A stretch of DNA of 64,000 bases, taken from an uncultured Isosphaeraceae bacterium (GTDB taxonomy: Bacteria > Planctomycetota > Planctomycetia > Isosphaerales > Isosphaeraceae). The stretch is taken from positions 620,001 to 684,000 of the forward strand of contig CAMFLR010000001.1 in the NCBI GenBank assembly GCA_945957605.1, written 5' to 3'. A program made the position numbers and the translations under genes. This document shows, one piece after another, positions 55,974 through 63,507 of the stretch (positions are counted from its first letter, which is position 1; each line of letters opens with the position of its first letter). The notes below the pieces were generated by a model. The model did not search any database, was not told the DNA's origin, and worked only from the letters and a program-made list of their open reading frames with translations.

Positions 55974-56196
55974 GATCAATCCTTGCGGCCCCGCGGTCGC
56001 GTGTGCCCTGGGCACGCCCCGACGAACTCTCCAGGGCCGACCCGAACTCAGCTCGTTGTAAATACTTTCGAGGAGCCAACCGGCGGCTCCTCCACCTCAA
56101 TATCGCTGGCAGCCGAAAGGGCGATTTTCGACCCTGCTCACCCGTTGCTGCGCTTGTTTCATCGAAATCTAACGTTGCGTGCGGACGAAACCGTGC

Positions 56197-56772
56197 TCAA
56201 TCCTTCTTGTCCGCCGCGGCGACGACTCGCAAGATGCTCGCCTTGGAGAAGTCAACCTTCACGCCCGGCTCGTTGCCGAGGCGAAGCGTAACGACATCCC
56301 CTTCGCCATCAACCGAAACGACCGTGCCGTAGATCCCACCCGTGGTGATGACCTTATCGTTCTTGGACATTCGGTTGAGCATCTCCTTGCGCTTCTTTTC
56401 CTGCTGCTGTTGTGGACGAAGCAGAAGGAAATAGCCGAGCAGAATCATCGGCAACAGCGGAAGCAGTTGCGCGAGCGGGCTCGACTGTGTCTGAGCAGCC
56501 GCGGGAGCGGCGGGACCAGTACCTGCGGCGTTGGTCGGCGGATTTGCGGCCGATGACCGCCCCTCGGGCTTGGCAAGCGTTCCCTGCTGTCCAGGAGCCA
56601 TGCCTGGCGCCGGTGCGGCACCCGCGGCAGGAGCAGGAGCGGGAGTGGATGCAGGAGCAGCAGCGGCTGGTGCTGAAGGAGCGGCCGCGGCGGGTTTGGT
56701 CGTTGATGGCGCCGGTGCGCTTCCCGCAGCAGGAGTTTGCGCAAGAACGAGCGAAACAATGAGGCCGAGCAT
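56197..56772 (-). CDS. yajC: preprotein translocase subunit YajC with long Ala/Pro-rich N terminus
   Basis: A 191-residue YajC. The conserved part is C-terminal: membrane helix at about 99-119 (PLAQLLPLLPMILLGYFLLL), then RPQQQQEKKRKEML and NDKVITTGGIYGTVVSV. YajC is normally about 85-115 residues with the helix near the N terminus. Here it is preceded by a hydrophobic signal-like segment (LGLIVSLVLAQ) and about 85 Ala/Pro-rich residues. YajC associates with SecDF, encoded next. GGAAG lies 6 nt before the ATG. Confidence 0.92.
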   Translation of the reverse strand: MLGLIVSLVLAQTPAAGSAPAPSTTKPAAAAPSAPAAAAPASTPAPAPAAGAAPAPGMAPGQQGTLAKPEGRSSAANPPTNAAGTGPAAPAAAQTQSSPLAQLLPLLPMILLGYFLLLRPQQQQEKKRKEMLNRMSKNDKVITTGGIYGTVVSVDGEGDVVTLRLGNEPGVKVDFSKASILRVVAAADKKD

Positions 56773-56872
56773 TGAGCACTTCCGGGTACGGGACGGGAAT
56801 GAGACGACAAAACGACAGGACTGGGACGTCGTCCCGCCCTATCGCACTGCGTCGATTTGAGCACTTTAACCG

Positions 56873-57988
56873 TTAAGGACCTAAGGCTTCAAGCGTCTCT
56901 GCCCGGAATGGGACAAACCGACCATCCAGGATCGCTTCTCGAATCTGCCGGGTCAGTCGGTGGAGGTAGGCCAGGTTGTGAATCGACGCCAGAATCGGCC
57001 CGAGCATTTCGTTCGCAATGAAGAGGTGGCGGATGTAACCTCGGCTGAACGAACGGCAGGCCAAGCAGTCGCACCCTTCCTCAATCGGACGGGTGTCGGT
57101 CTTATGAATGGCGTTGCGCATCCGGACCTGCCCTTTCGCCGTTAAGCAAGTGGCATTGCGGCCGTTGCGCGTGGGTAAGACGCAATCAAAGACGTCGATT
57201 CCGGTTGCGACGGCGTCGATAATGTCTTGCGGTCGGCCGACGCCCATCAGATACCGCGGCTTGTTCGCCGGCAGAAGCGGGGTCGTCACCTCGAGGGCTT
57301 TGCGGACGTCCTCTCGCGACTCGCCGACCGAGACGCCGCCGATCGCATAGCCGTCGAAGTCCATCGCGACGAGGGCTTCGGCACATTCGGCGCGAAGATC
57401 TTCGTGGCTTGCGCCCTGAACGATGCCGAACAGCGACTGATCGGCCCTGGTATGTGCATCCTTGCAGCGCTGAGCCCAACGGATCGTCCGTGCCACTGCC
57501 GAGGCGATCGCCGGCTTCTCCGCGGGGAGCGCAGGGCACTCGTCCAGGCACATGATCACATCGGCGCCGAGCGTTTCCTGGATTGTGACCGCGGATTCAG
57601 GCGTGAGCTCGAGCAGCCGGCCGTCAATGTGCGACCGGAACTTCACGCCATGCTCGGTAAGCTTCGACGTTCCCGCCAGGCTGAACGCCTGAAAGCCGCC
57701 GGAATCGGTCAGTATCGGGCCGTCCCAGTTCATGAACCGATGCAGGCCGCCGAGTGTCTGTACGACTTCGGCTGTGGGACGGAGCGCGAGGTGGTAGGTA
57801 TTCGCCAGGATCATGCGCGCGCCGGCGTCGTGCACCATCGAGGGAGTTAGGCCCTTGATGGTGCCCTGAGTGCCGACAGGCATGAACGCCGGAGTTTCGA
57901 GCGAGCCGTGCGGAGTATGTAACCGCCCGACCCGCGCAGGAGAACCCGCGTCGACGGCGAGCGGTTCGAACCAGACCGGGCGCGTCAC
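56873..57988 (-). CDS. tgt: queuine tRNA-ribosyltransferase (tRNA-guanine transglycosylase)
   Basis: A 371-residue TIM-barrel enzyme that exchanges guanine 34 in GUN-anticodon tRNAs for the queuosine precursor preQ1. Signatures: catalytic region DSGGFQAFSL (Asp95), CLDECPALPAEK, VDIFDCVLPTRNGRNATCLT-type loop (seen as DVFDCVLPTRNGRNAT), and the zinc site Cys306-x-Cys308-x2-Cys311 with His337. It starts at GTG 57988, overlapping the stop of the TPR/alpha-CTD gene (GTGA). The order tgt-yajC-secD-secF is conserved in many bacteria. queC and queD homologues lie 4-5 kb to the right. Confidence 0.97.
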   Translation of the reverse strand: MTRPVWFEPLAVDAGSPARVGRLHTPHGSLETPAFMPVGTQGTIKGLTPSMVHDAGARMILANTYHLALRPTAEVVQTLGGLHRFMNWDGPILTDSGGFQAFSLAGTSKLTEHGVKFRSHIDGRLLELTPESAVTIQETLGADVIMCLDECPALPAEKPAIASAVARTIRWAQRCKDAHTRADQSLFGIVQGASHEDLRAECAEALVAMDFDGYAIGGVSVGESREDVRKALEVTTPLLPANKPRYLMGVGRPQDIIDAVATGIDVFDCVLPTRNGRNATCLTAKGQVRMRNAIHKTDTRPIEEGCDCLACRSFSRGYIRHLFIANEMLGPILASIHNLAYLHRLTRQIREAILDGRFVPFRAETLEALGP

Positions 57989-59334
57989 TCGTTCTTGAGC
58001 TTCAGGTTAAGCGCCGTCAGCTTCTCGCGCACTTCGTTCAGCGACGTCACGCCGAAGTTCTTGCACTCGAGCATTTCATCGCCGGTGTGGCTAACCAACT
58101 CGCCAACGGTGTTGATGCCGAGCTTGCTGAGGCACTTGCGGGCACGAACCGAGAGGTTCAGGTCGTTGATCGACTTCGCCAGCAATGCCTTGTCTTCGGG
58201 CGAGAGGTCTTCGATCGGGTCGTGGTAGGCCATCGCCCCGCCGCCCGCCGAAGTGCCGTGCAGGCCGGCTTCGAGCGCCATTCCGAGGCGAAGATTCTTC
58301 GACGTCATCATCTCCTTGATTTCGGAGAGCGATGTTTCGCCGAAGTTCTTCGACGCAAGAAGTGCAGCTTCGGTGATACGGGTGAGGTCGCCCAGCGTGC
58401 GGATGTTCATCTTCCGCAGACAGTTGCGCGAACGGACCGACAACTCGAAGTCGGTGACCGGGATTTCCATCTGGCGGCGGATGATGTCGTTCTGCTTTTC
58501 GAGCGACTCATCGATATACATGCCGCGGCTGGCCAGGCAGTCCTTGAAGAACAGCGTGGCGCGGGGGTGCGACTTGTCGAAGTTCAGCACCTGGCGATAG
58601 CAATTCTCAGCGTCGCGGAACTGGTTGCGATCCTCGTATAAGATGCCCAGGTTGTTCCACGCCGCGAGCGGAACGGGCGGCAGCTTTGTGCAGCGGACGT
58701 AGTATTCAACCGCGGCGTCATCGTTACCGAGCAGGTCGCTGATATAAGCAAGCTCGAACAATGCACCGGTGTGCGACTTGTCGATGTTGACCGCTTTTTC
58801 GAGCTCCGCGGCGGCGGAAACCATCTCGCGTTCCGAGGCGAGCAAGCTACCGCGCTGGTAGTGGAACTCGGCGAGGCTTGTCGCGCTGTCTTCGAGCTTA
58901 TCGAGGATCGCCTTCGCTTCTTCGAGCTTGCCCGAACGGCGGAGTGCACCAGCGCGATGCAGGTCGCTGTTCTTCGCGTCGTAGCCGGCTGCGGATGCAG
59001 CGGCGAAGGCAGAAGCTGCGTCATTCCAGCGCTGAAGGTTCTCGAACGCCAGGCCGCGATGATAGTGCGCCAGGCCAATATCGCCCGACTTCAGGAGGTA
59101 TTCGAGACTCGCCTTGAAGTGACCAAGCAGCACCTCGCCGACGCCGATTCGCAGCATCGACTCGGGGTTCGGGTTGCTCTTGGTGCGGTCGCGCATCGCG
59201 GCGACGGCTTCACGCAAGGTGGTATAACGCGAGGGGTCTCGTCCCAGAACCTCGCGAAGGTCGGCAACGGCCGAGGCGTCAAACGGTGTGCGATCCAAAA
59301 GCGCGCGAACGTCGGTCGTCATCAACTCGGCCAT
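57985..59334 (-). CDS. TPR protein with two tandem RNA polymerase alpha C-terminal domains
   Basis: A 449-residue protein. Residues 55-265 are TPR repeats (HYHRGLAFENLQRWNDAASA, AWNNLGILYEDRNQFRDAEN). Two alpha-CTD (HhH-type) modules follow: residues 292-355 (FELSVRSRNCLRKMNIRTLG) and 385-447 (LNLSVRARKCLSKLGINTVG). In the first, positions equivalent to E. coli Arg265, Asn268, Cys269, Gly296 and Ser299 are kept (Arg301, Asn304, Cys305, Gly332, Ser335). In the second Asn268 is replaced by Lys400. These residues contact UP-element DNA and activators in RpoA. There is no RpoA assembly domain, so it cannot replace RpoA. It heads the tgt-yajC-secDF operon and overlaps tgt by four bases. A transcription-linked role is inferred, not shown. 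Confidence 0.92.
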   Translation of the reverse strand: MAELMTTDVRALLDRTPFDASAVADLREVLGRDPSRYTTLREAVAAMRDRTKSNPNPESMLRIGVGEVLLGHFKASLEYLLKSGDIGLAHYHRGLAFENLQRWNDAASAFAAASAAGYDAKNSDLHRAGALRRSGKLEEAKAILDKLEDSATSLAEFHYQRGSLLASEREMVSAAAELEKAVNIDKSHTGALFELAYISDLLGNDDAAVEYYVRCTKLPPVPLAAWNNLGILYEDRNQFRDAENCYRQVLNFDKSHPRATLFFKDCLASRGMYIDESLEKQNDIIRRQMEIPVTDFELSVRSRNCLRKMNIRTLGDLTRITEAALLASKNFGETSLSEIKEMMTSKNLRLGMALEAGLHGTSAGGGAMAYHDPIEDLSPEDKALLAKSINDLNLSVRARKCLSKLGINTVGELVSHTGDEMLECKNFGVTSLNEVREKLTALNLKLKNE

Positions 59335-59464
59335 CCAACACTCTCCTCGACACTCCGTGGCCCAGCGTGCGTGCCATCGCGCCGGCCCCGGGTCTTGCGT
59401 TTTCCCAAGCTCGCGCCATTATCCAATGCCGATCCGGCCGAGGGCCGACCGTGGCGAAACAACC

Positions 59465-59492
59465 ACTATAACCTGTGGCCCATAAATTGCAA
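59465..59492 (-). promoter_or_regulatory. candidate promoter of the alpha-CTD/tgt/yajC/secDF operon
   Basis: On the minus strand TTGCAA (59492-59487), 16-bp spacer, TATAGT (59470-59465). The -10 matches five of six positions, the -35 four. It gives a leader of about 125 nt before the ATG at 59334. Confidence 0.5.
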
Positions 59493-59555
59493 CTCCTCTC
59501 GAAATCGGTCCTTCGGTCGTCCTGGTTGCTTCGCCAAACGCTCAACTCAACAGCC

Positions 59556-61070
59556 TCAAACCCCTGCAGAAACCACGGTTCCCGCACGTTTTGGCTCATG
59601 CGAGTCCGTTTGAGCTTCCAGCCTGCGGCGAAATCGCAAGTGCCGCCTTCGCGTCGATTCGACGATCGGCCGCCACACCGGCCCTGTCAACCGATGTTGA
59701 ATCAGCAGATGCCAGAACCAGTTGGACCGCTTGTAAAGGTACGACATCGCCAGGTATGGCACGACCGCTCGCCAGTCGGCCGGGCGACGACGCCAGATCG
59801 ACGTATGCGAAAACAATCGCTCATAACACCAGGAATAGCCGGCTTCTAACTCCTCTGGCGTCATGTTCTTGGGTTGAAAAACCGCATGCGCCGTGTCGTA
59901 GAGATTCCAGTTCTTGTGCAGCATCCGCCCACCGGCTTCCATCGACCGGAACAGCGGCGTTCCGGGATATGGCGTTAGGATGTGAAACGTGGCGCATTCG
60001 AGGCGTGCTTCTTCGATCCAGTTCACGGTTCGCGCGAAAACGTCGGGCTGATCGTGATCGAACCCGAGGACGAAGCTACCGTTCACCTGAATCCCGTTGT
60101 CGTGAAGGATTCCGACCCGCGACTTGTACTCGGCGGGACTTGGCGTTTTCTTGCCGGCGTCGTCGAGGTTCGCGCCGGAAAGCGACTCGAATCCGATGAA
60201 TACACCGGTGCAGCCCGCGAGCGCCATTTCGCGGACGAGCGACGGATCGTCGGTGACATCGATCGTGACCGCCGCACTCCAGATCACTCCAAGCGGCCGG
60301 ATCGCTTGGCAGAGGCTTCGCAAGTAATCCGGCCGTGAGCCAAGATTGTTGTCGGTAAACACCGCATACGGCTGGCGATCGGCCCGAAATTCTTCGACGA
60401 CCTGCTCGACGTCGCGCATCTGATAAGGCATCGCCAACCCGTCGGTCGCGAGGTAGCAGAATCCGCAGCGGTTATGGCACCCCCTCGTGGCGATGAGGCT
60501 GGTGGTGGTCAAAAAACTCCGACGTGGCAGCAGATCACGTCTCGGCGCCGGGTCATTTCTGTAGGGAACGCGATAACTGCCGCGATATGTTGGTTGCAAC
60601 TCGCCGCGGTCGATATCGCGAAGAATTCGCGGCCATATCTGTGCCCCTTCTCCAATCGCCAGAGCATCAGCATGAGGCGCTGCCTCTTCGGGACACGAAA
60701 GAACGTGAAGTCCACCCAGAATCACTTTTGCTCCCCTCGCCCGGTACCAGGCCGCCAACTCGTAAGCGCGCTGGGCAAACGTGAGATGCACGGTGATTCC
60801 CACCACCTGTGGAAATGGCTCGCAAGGTGGCGTCCCCTGGAGCAAGTTTTCATCCCAGTAACGCACATCCCAGTCCTCGGGAGTCGCGCCTGCGATGCTA
60901 GTTAGCGCTAGCGACGGCGTGAGCACGTGCTTGCCGAAACTTGCGTGCGGGTCCTTGGGATAGAACGGGTTGATCAAAAGTGCGGTTTTGGGGCGAGCGG
61001 CGGGAGTGACTCGCGCCAGATCCAGAACCGGTGCTTCACGCAGCGCGCGGGGAATCCACGGGGAGCTCAT
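59556..61070 (-). CDS. B12-binding domain radical SAM protein
   Basis: A 504-residue enzyme with a cobalamin-binding-like domain (about 28-150; TALLINPFYPK, VVGITVHLTFAQRAYELAAW, KVILGGLHVLSCPEE) and a radical SAM barrel (about 190-420). The 4Fe-4S cluster motif is C-x3-C-x2-C: Cys198, Cys202, Cys205 in RGCHNRCGFC. Later motifs GVFIGFESLSG and VNGSFVLGFDHDQPDVF are typical of the class. The C-terminal 90 residues are basic and helical. Related enzymes include hopanoid and lipid methylases or mutases, but the substrate cannot be assigned. It lies between tgt and queC yet is too long and differently built to be QueE. Gene is leftward and alone. Confidence 0.9.
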   Translation of the reverse strand: MSSPWIPRALREAPVLDLARVTPAARPKTALLINPFYPKDPHASFGKHVLTPSLALTSIAGATPEDWDVRYWDENLLQGTPPCEPFPQVVGITVHLTFAQRAYELAAWYRARGAKVILGGLHVLSCPEEAAPHADALAIGEGAQIWPRILRDIDRGELQPTYRGSYRVPYRNDPAPRRDLLPRRSFLTTTSLIATRGCHNRCGFCYLATDGLAMPYQMRDVEQVVEEFRADRQPYAVFTDNNLGSRPDYLRSLCQAIRPLGVIWSAAVTIDVTDDPSLVREMALAGCTGVFIGFESLSGANLDDAGKKTPSPAEYKSRVGILHDNGIQVNGSFVLGFDHDQPDVFARTVNWIEEARLECATFHILTPYPGTPLFRSMEAGGRMLHKNWNLYDTAHAVFQPKNMTPEELEAGYSWCYERLFSHTSIWRRRPADWRAVVPYLAMSYLYKRSNWFWHLLIQHRLTGPVWRPIVESTRRRHLRFRRRLEAQTDSHEPKRAGTVVSAGV

Positions 61071-61345
61071 GTCGAGTCCTTTTCGCGTTGGGCCTGTTTT
61101 TTCGAACCCTCAGCCGATGCGACATTCCACTTTGAGATGCAAAGCGAAGTGTTCACGATGAGCTTTGTGTTGCAAAGCGGAAATGTCAAGCAGAATCTAT
61201 ATCACGGATCGAACGACATGATTTGCGGAAGATCACGCCATACTCTGCGGAGCGAATGACACCCAACCTTGAAGGCGGTAGCGGAGCCGACTACGATAAG
61301 TGTCGGGGCAAGCGTTTGGGTGACGCGATGCACTCGAAACGGGCC

Positions 61346-61351
61346 AGGAGG
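61346..61351 (+). promoter_or_regulatory. ribosome binding site fixing a GTG start for queC
   Basis: AGGAGG lies 6 nt before GTG 61358. Earlier in-frame ATG codons (61256, 61328) have poorer or badly spaced sites, and starting at 61358 places the PP-loop at residue 14, as in other QueC proteins. Confidence 0.75.
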
Positions 61352-61357
61352 TTGAGC

Positions 61358-62086
61358 GTGGCCGATCGATATCTGGGAGACGACGCGGCCGTGATGGTTG
61401 GGGGCGGTGTTGATAGCGCTGTGCTTGCCGTTGATATGCTCAAACGCTATCGTCAGGTTCACCCGATTTACGTCCGATGCGGCCTGCGGTGGGAAGAGCA
61501 CGAGCTAGCTGCGCTCGAGAAATACCTTAATGCCGCCGCCCGTCCCGGCCTGATGCCCTTGTGCGTTCTCTCGGAGCCGATTGCCGACGTGTACGGCGAT
61601 CACTGGAGCACGACCGGTTCGACCGTTCCCGGTGGCGAAACGCCCGATAGCGCGGTCTATTTGCCTGGTCGGAACCTATTACTCGTCGGCAAGGCGGCGA
61701 TCTGGTGCCGGCTTCGTGAGATTCCCGAGCTGGCGCTTGGCAGCCTGGCATCGAATCCGTTTCCCGACAGCACCCCCGAGTTCTATCGCGTCTTCGAGAT
61801 GGCGCTCGAACGGGCGCTTGCCTCAAAGATCCGGCTGTCGCGGCCCTACGAGACCTTGCACAAGGCTGACGTGATTCGCCGCGGGTCTGACTTGCCGCTT
61901 TGGCTTACCTTCTCATGTCTGAAGCCGGTCGATGGCGTGCATTGCGGCCGTTGCAACAAATGCGCGGAACGGCATCGCGGCTTCGTCGAGGCTGAGTTCG
62001 AAGATCGCACCCATTACGCTACAAAACCTGAAGTTTGTCCTACCAGCAAGGTGAGCGGGAGACATCGCGTTCCATGTATCGAGTGA
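61358..62086 (+). CDS. queC: QueC-like 7-cyano-7-deazaguanine synthase
   Basis: A 242-residue ATP-dependent enzyme of the PP-loop superfamily making preQ0 from 7-carboxy-7-deazaguanine and ammonia. Family marks: the PP-loop (AVMVGGGVDSAV), YLPGRNLLL, FPDSTPEF, and a four-Cys zinc site in FSCLKPVDGVHCGRCNKCAE. The PP-loop usually reads SGGxDS; here the first Ser is Gly (GGGVDS), which is odd for an ATP pyrophosphatase. Overall similarity to QueC is otherwise clear but moderate. The last 13 bases overlap queD. With tgt in the nearby operon, this supports a queuosine pathway; queE and folE homologues were not seen. Confidence 0.82.
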   Translation: MADRYLGDDAAVMVGGGVDSAVLAVDMLKRYRQVHPIYVRCGLRWEEHELAALEKYLNAAARPGLMPLCVLSEPIADVYGDHWSTTGSTVPGGETPDSAVYLPGRNLLLVGKAAIWCRLREIPELALGSLASNPFPDSTPEFYRVFEMALERALASKIRLSRPYETLHKADVIRRGSDLPLWLTFSCLKPVDGVHCGRCNKCAERHRGFVEAEFEDRTHYATKPEVCPTSKVSGRHRVPCIE

Positions 62087-62484
62087 CTCGGGAAATCTCG
62101 TTCTGTTATGGCCATCGTTTGATCAATTACGACGGAAAGTGCCGGCATCTACATGGCCACAACGGTCGCGCGGTGATCACGCTCGAAGCCAAGGCGCTCG
62201 ACGCGAAGGGGATGCTCGTCGATTTCGGCGAGATCAAGCAGAAAGTGCAGAAGTGGATCGACGAAACACTCGACCACAACATGCTGCTCTGCAAGGACGA
62301 CCCAATCTTGCCGATCCTGCAAGCACAGGGCGAGCGGGTCTTCGTGATGGACTACAACCCAACCGCCGAAAACATCGCCCGGCTGATCTTCGACCACGCT
62401 CGCGAGGCAAATTTGCCGATCGTCGAGGTGCTGCTCTGGGAAACCGAGAACTGCTACGCCAGTTATCTTGGTGAAGACGTCTGA
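62074..62484 (+). CDS. queD: 6-carboxytetrahydropterin synthase (QueD/PTPS family)
   Basis: A 136-residue enzyme converting 7,8-dihydroneopterin triphosphate to 6-carboxytetrahydropterin in queuosine synthesis. The zinc-binding His are visible in CYGHRL and CRHLHGHNGR, the catalytic region in LVDFGEIK and LDHNMLL, and the substrate-binding Glu in PTAENIARLI and WETENCYA. ATG 62074 is chosen to give the family's usual start (YRVTREISFCYGH). The conserved catalytic Cys is in KCRHLHGH. It overlaps queC by 13 bases and is followed by a terminator. Confidence 0.93.
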   Translation: MYRVTREISFCYGHRLINYDGKCRHLHGHNGRAVITLEAKALDAKGMLVDFGEIKQKVQKWIDETLDHNMLLCKDDPILPILQAQGERVFVMDYNPTAENIARLIFDHAREANLPIVEVLLWETENCYASYLGEDV

Positions 62485-62493
62485 CCAGAAAAC

Positions 62494-62530
62494 AAACGAG
62501 ACGCCGCGGAGCTTGCCGGGCGTCTCGTTT
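62494..62530. terminator. bidirectional terminator between queD and the DUF4190-like gene
   Basis: Perfect 12-bp arms AAACGAGACGCC (62494-62505) and GGCGTCTCGTTT (62519-62530) with a 13-nt loop. Leftward the stem is followed by TTTGTTTT-type sequence; rightward by CGATCATTTC. It can serve both converging genes. Confidence 0.8.
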
Positions 62531-62553
62531 CGATCATTTCGTCGGCGAATCGC

Positions 62554-63315
62554 TTACTTCTTTTCAACGACCGGGAAATCGACGCTCGTCACGAACCACT
62601 CGTATTCATTGTTCTTGGGAAGACCCGTGATGAAGACGCGGGCGTATTGCGTTGCCTCGGGGAAATCCTTGGTTACTGGGCCAGTGACTGCGAAGCGCTG
62701 AATCGCCTTTACCTGCAAGCCGTCGGAGGCGTGGTTCGTTACGCCCTCGTAGTCGATTTTGAGTTGATCCTTCGCCGTCTTGACGCGCTCAAAGAGATGC
62801 GTGAGACCGACGTGGATCATCTCGAACTCGCGCTGGGCGCGAACTCCTTCCATCATCTCGCTCGCGACTTTCTGGGCGGTTTTTCCTTTGCGCTGGTCGG
62901 GCGTCGCCTGGTAATACGCGAGTTCGTCAAACGATCCTGACTTGATCGCTTTGACGTACTGTTCGCCGAATTTATCGGCAGCACGCGTGATCATCCAGCC
63001 CTGCATCAACGTGATGGTCCACGCGCACAGGACGAACATCAGCGACACGGCGATTCCCGCATTCGCCAGCTTGTCGCCGGTGTATAGCTCGGGAAATGCC
63101 CGAATCTTGCGGTGAGCAAGGACACCGAACAGAATGCCCGCCACGCCAAAGAGCGAGAATCCAAGTTCGGTGAACGTCAGGACCGACACGATTCCGAACA
63201 CGAGCGACAAAACGGCCAGCGGGGTCAATGCGCGATACGCTGGGATCTCATTGTCAATGAGTCCAGAGTCGTCATGCGCGACCGGTTTGGCTCCGGACTG
63301 CGAGTCAATGGCCAC
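62554..63315 (-). CDS. DUF4190-like membrane protein
   Basis: A 253-residue protein with two or three membrane segments at about residues 28-110 (LAVLSLVFGIVSVLTF, GFSLFGVAGILFGVLAHRKI, GIAVSLMFVLCAWTITLM). The pair with the ILFGVLAHRKIR turn is the DUF4190 pattern. About residues 115-250 form a soluble domain of unknown fold (GEQYVKAIKSGSFDELAYYQ, TQYARVFITGLPKNNEYEWF). Probably inner-membrane with the C-terminal part outside. Function unknown. Transcribed alone toward the terminator shared with queD. Confidence 0.78.
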   Translation of the reverse strand: MAIDSQSGAKPVAHDDSGLIDNEIPAYRALTPLAVLSLVFGIVSVLTFTELGFSLFGVAGILFGVLAHRKIRAFPELYTGDKLANAGIAVSLMFVLCAWTITLMQGWMITRAADKFGEQYVKAIKSGSFDELAYYQATPDQRKGKTAQKVASEMMEGVRAQREFEMIHVGLTHLFERVKTAKDQLKIDYEGVTNHASDGLQVKAIQRFAVTGPVTKDFPEATQYARVFITGLPKNNEYEWFVTSVDFPVVEKK

Positions 63316-63507
63316 GAAAAAACTCCTGATGCTGCAACGACAGGCGCCTTCGCGAGCGATCGCCGCGATACGAACGAAATGAATAAGAATAATCCGATCT
63401 TGCGAGACGCCGGATGATCCTCCAGACGTTGAGGCTAACCCCCCGCGCGGGGGGACGTCAAGCGTTACGAGCGCCTACTCTGACATCTGACAACCGGCAA
63501 CTCACAA

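Noticed and set aside
61161-61189. Perfect TTGACA on the minus strand upstream of the radical SAM gene
   Set aside because: No acceptable -10 hexamer is found at 16-18 bp spacing, so a promoter is not called.
61274-61281. GGCGGTAG, identical to the core of the ops/JUMPstart element
   Set aside because: It lies upstream of queC, not a polysaccharide operon, and an 8-base match is expected by chance in a window of this size.
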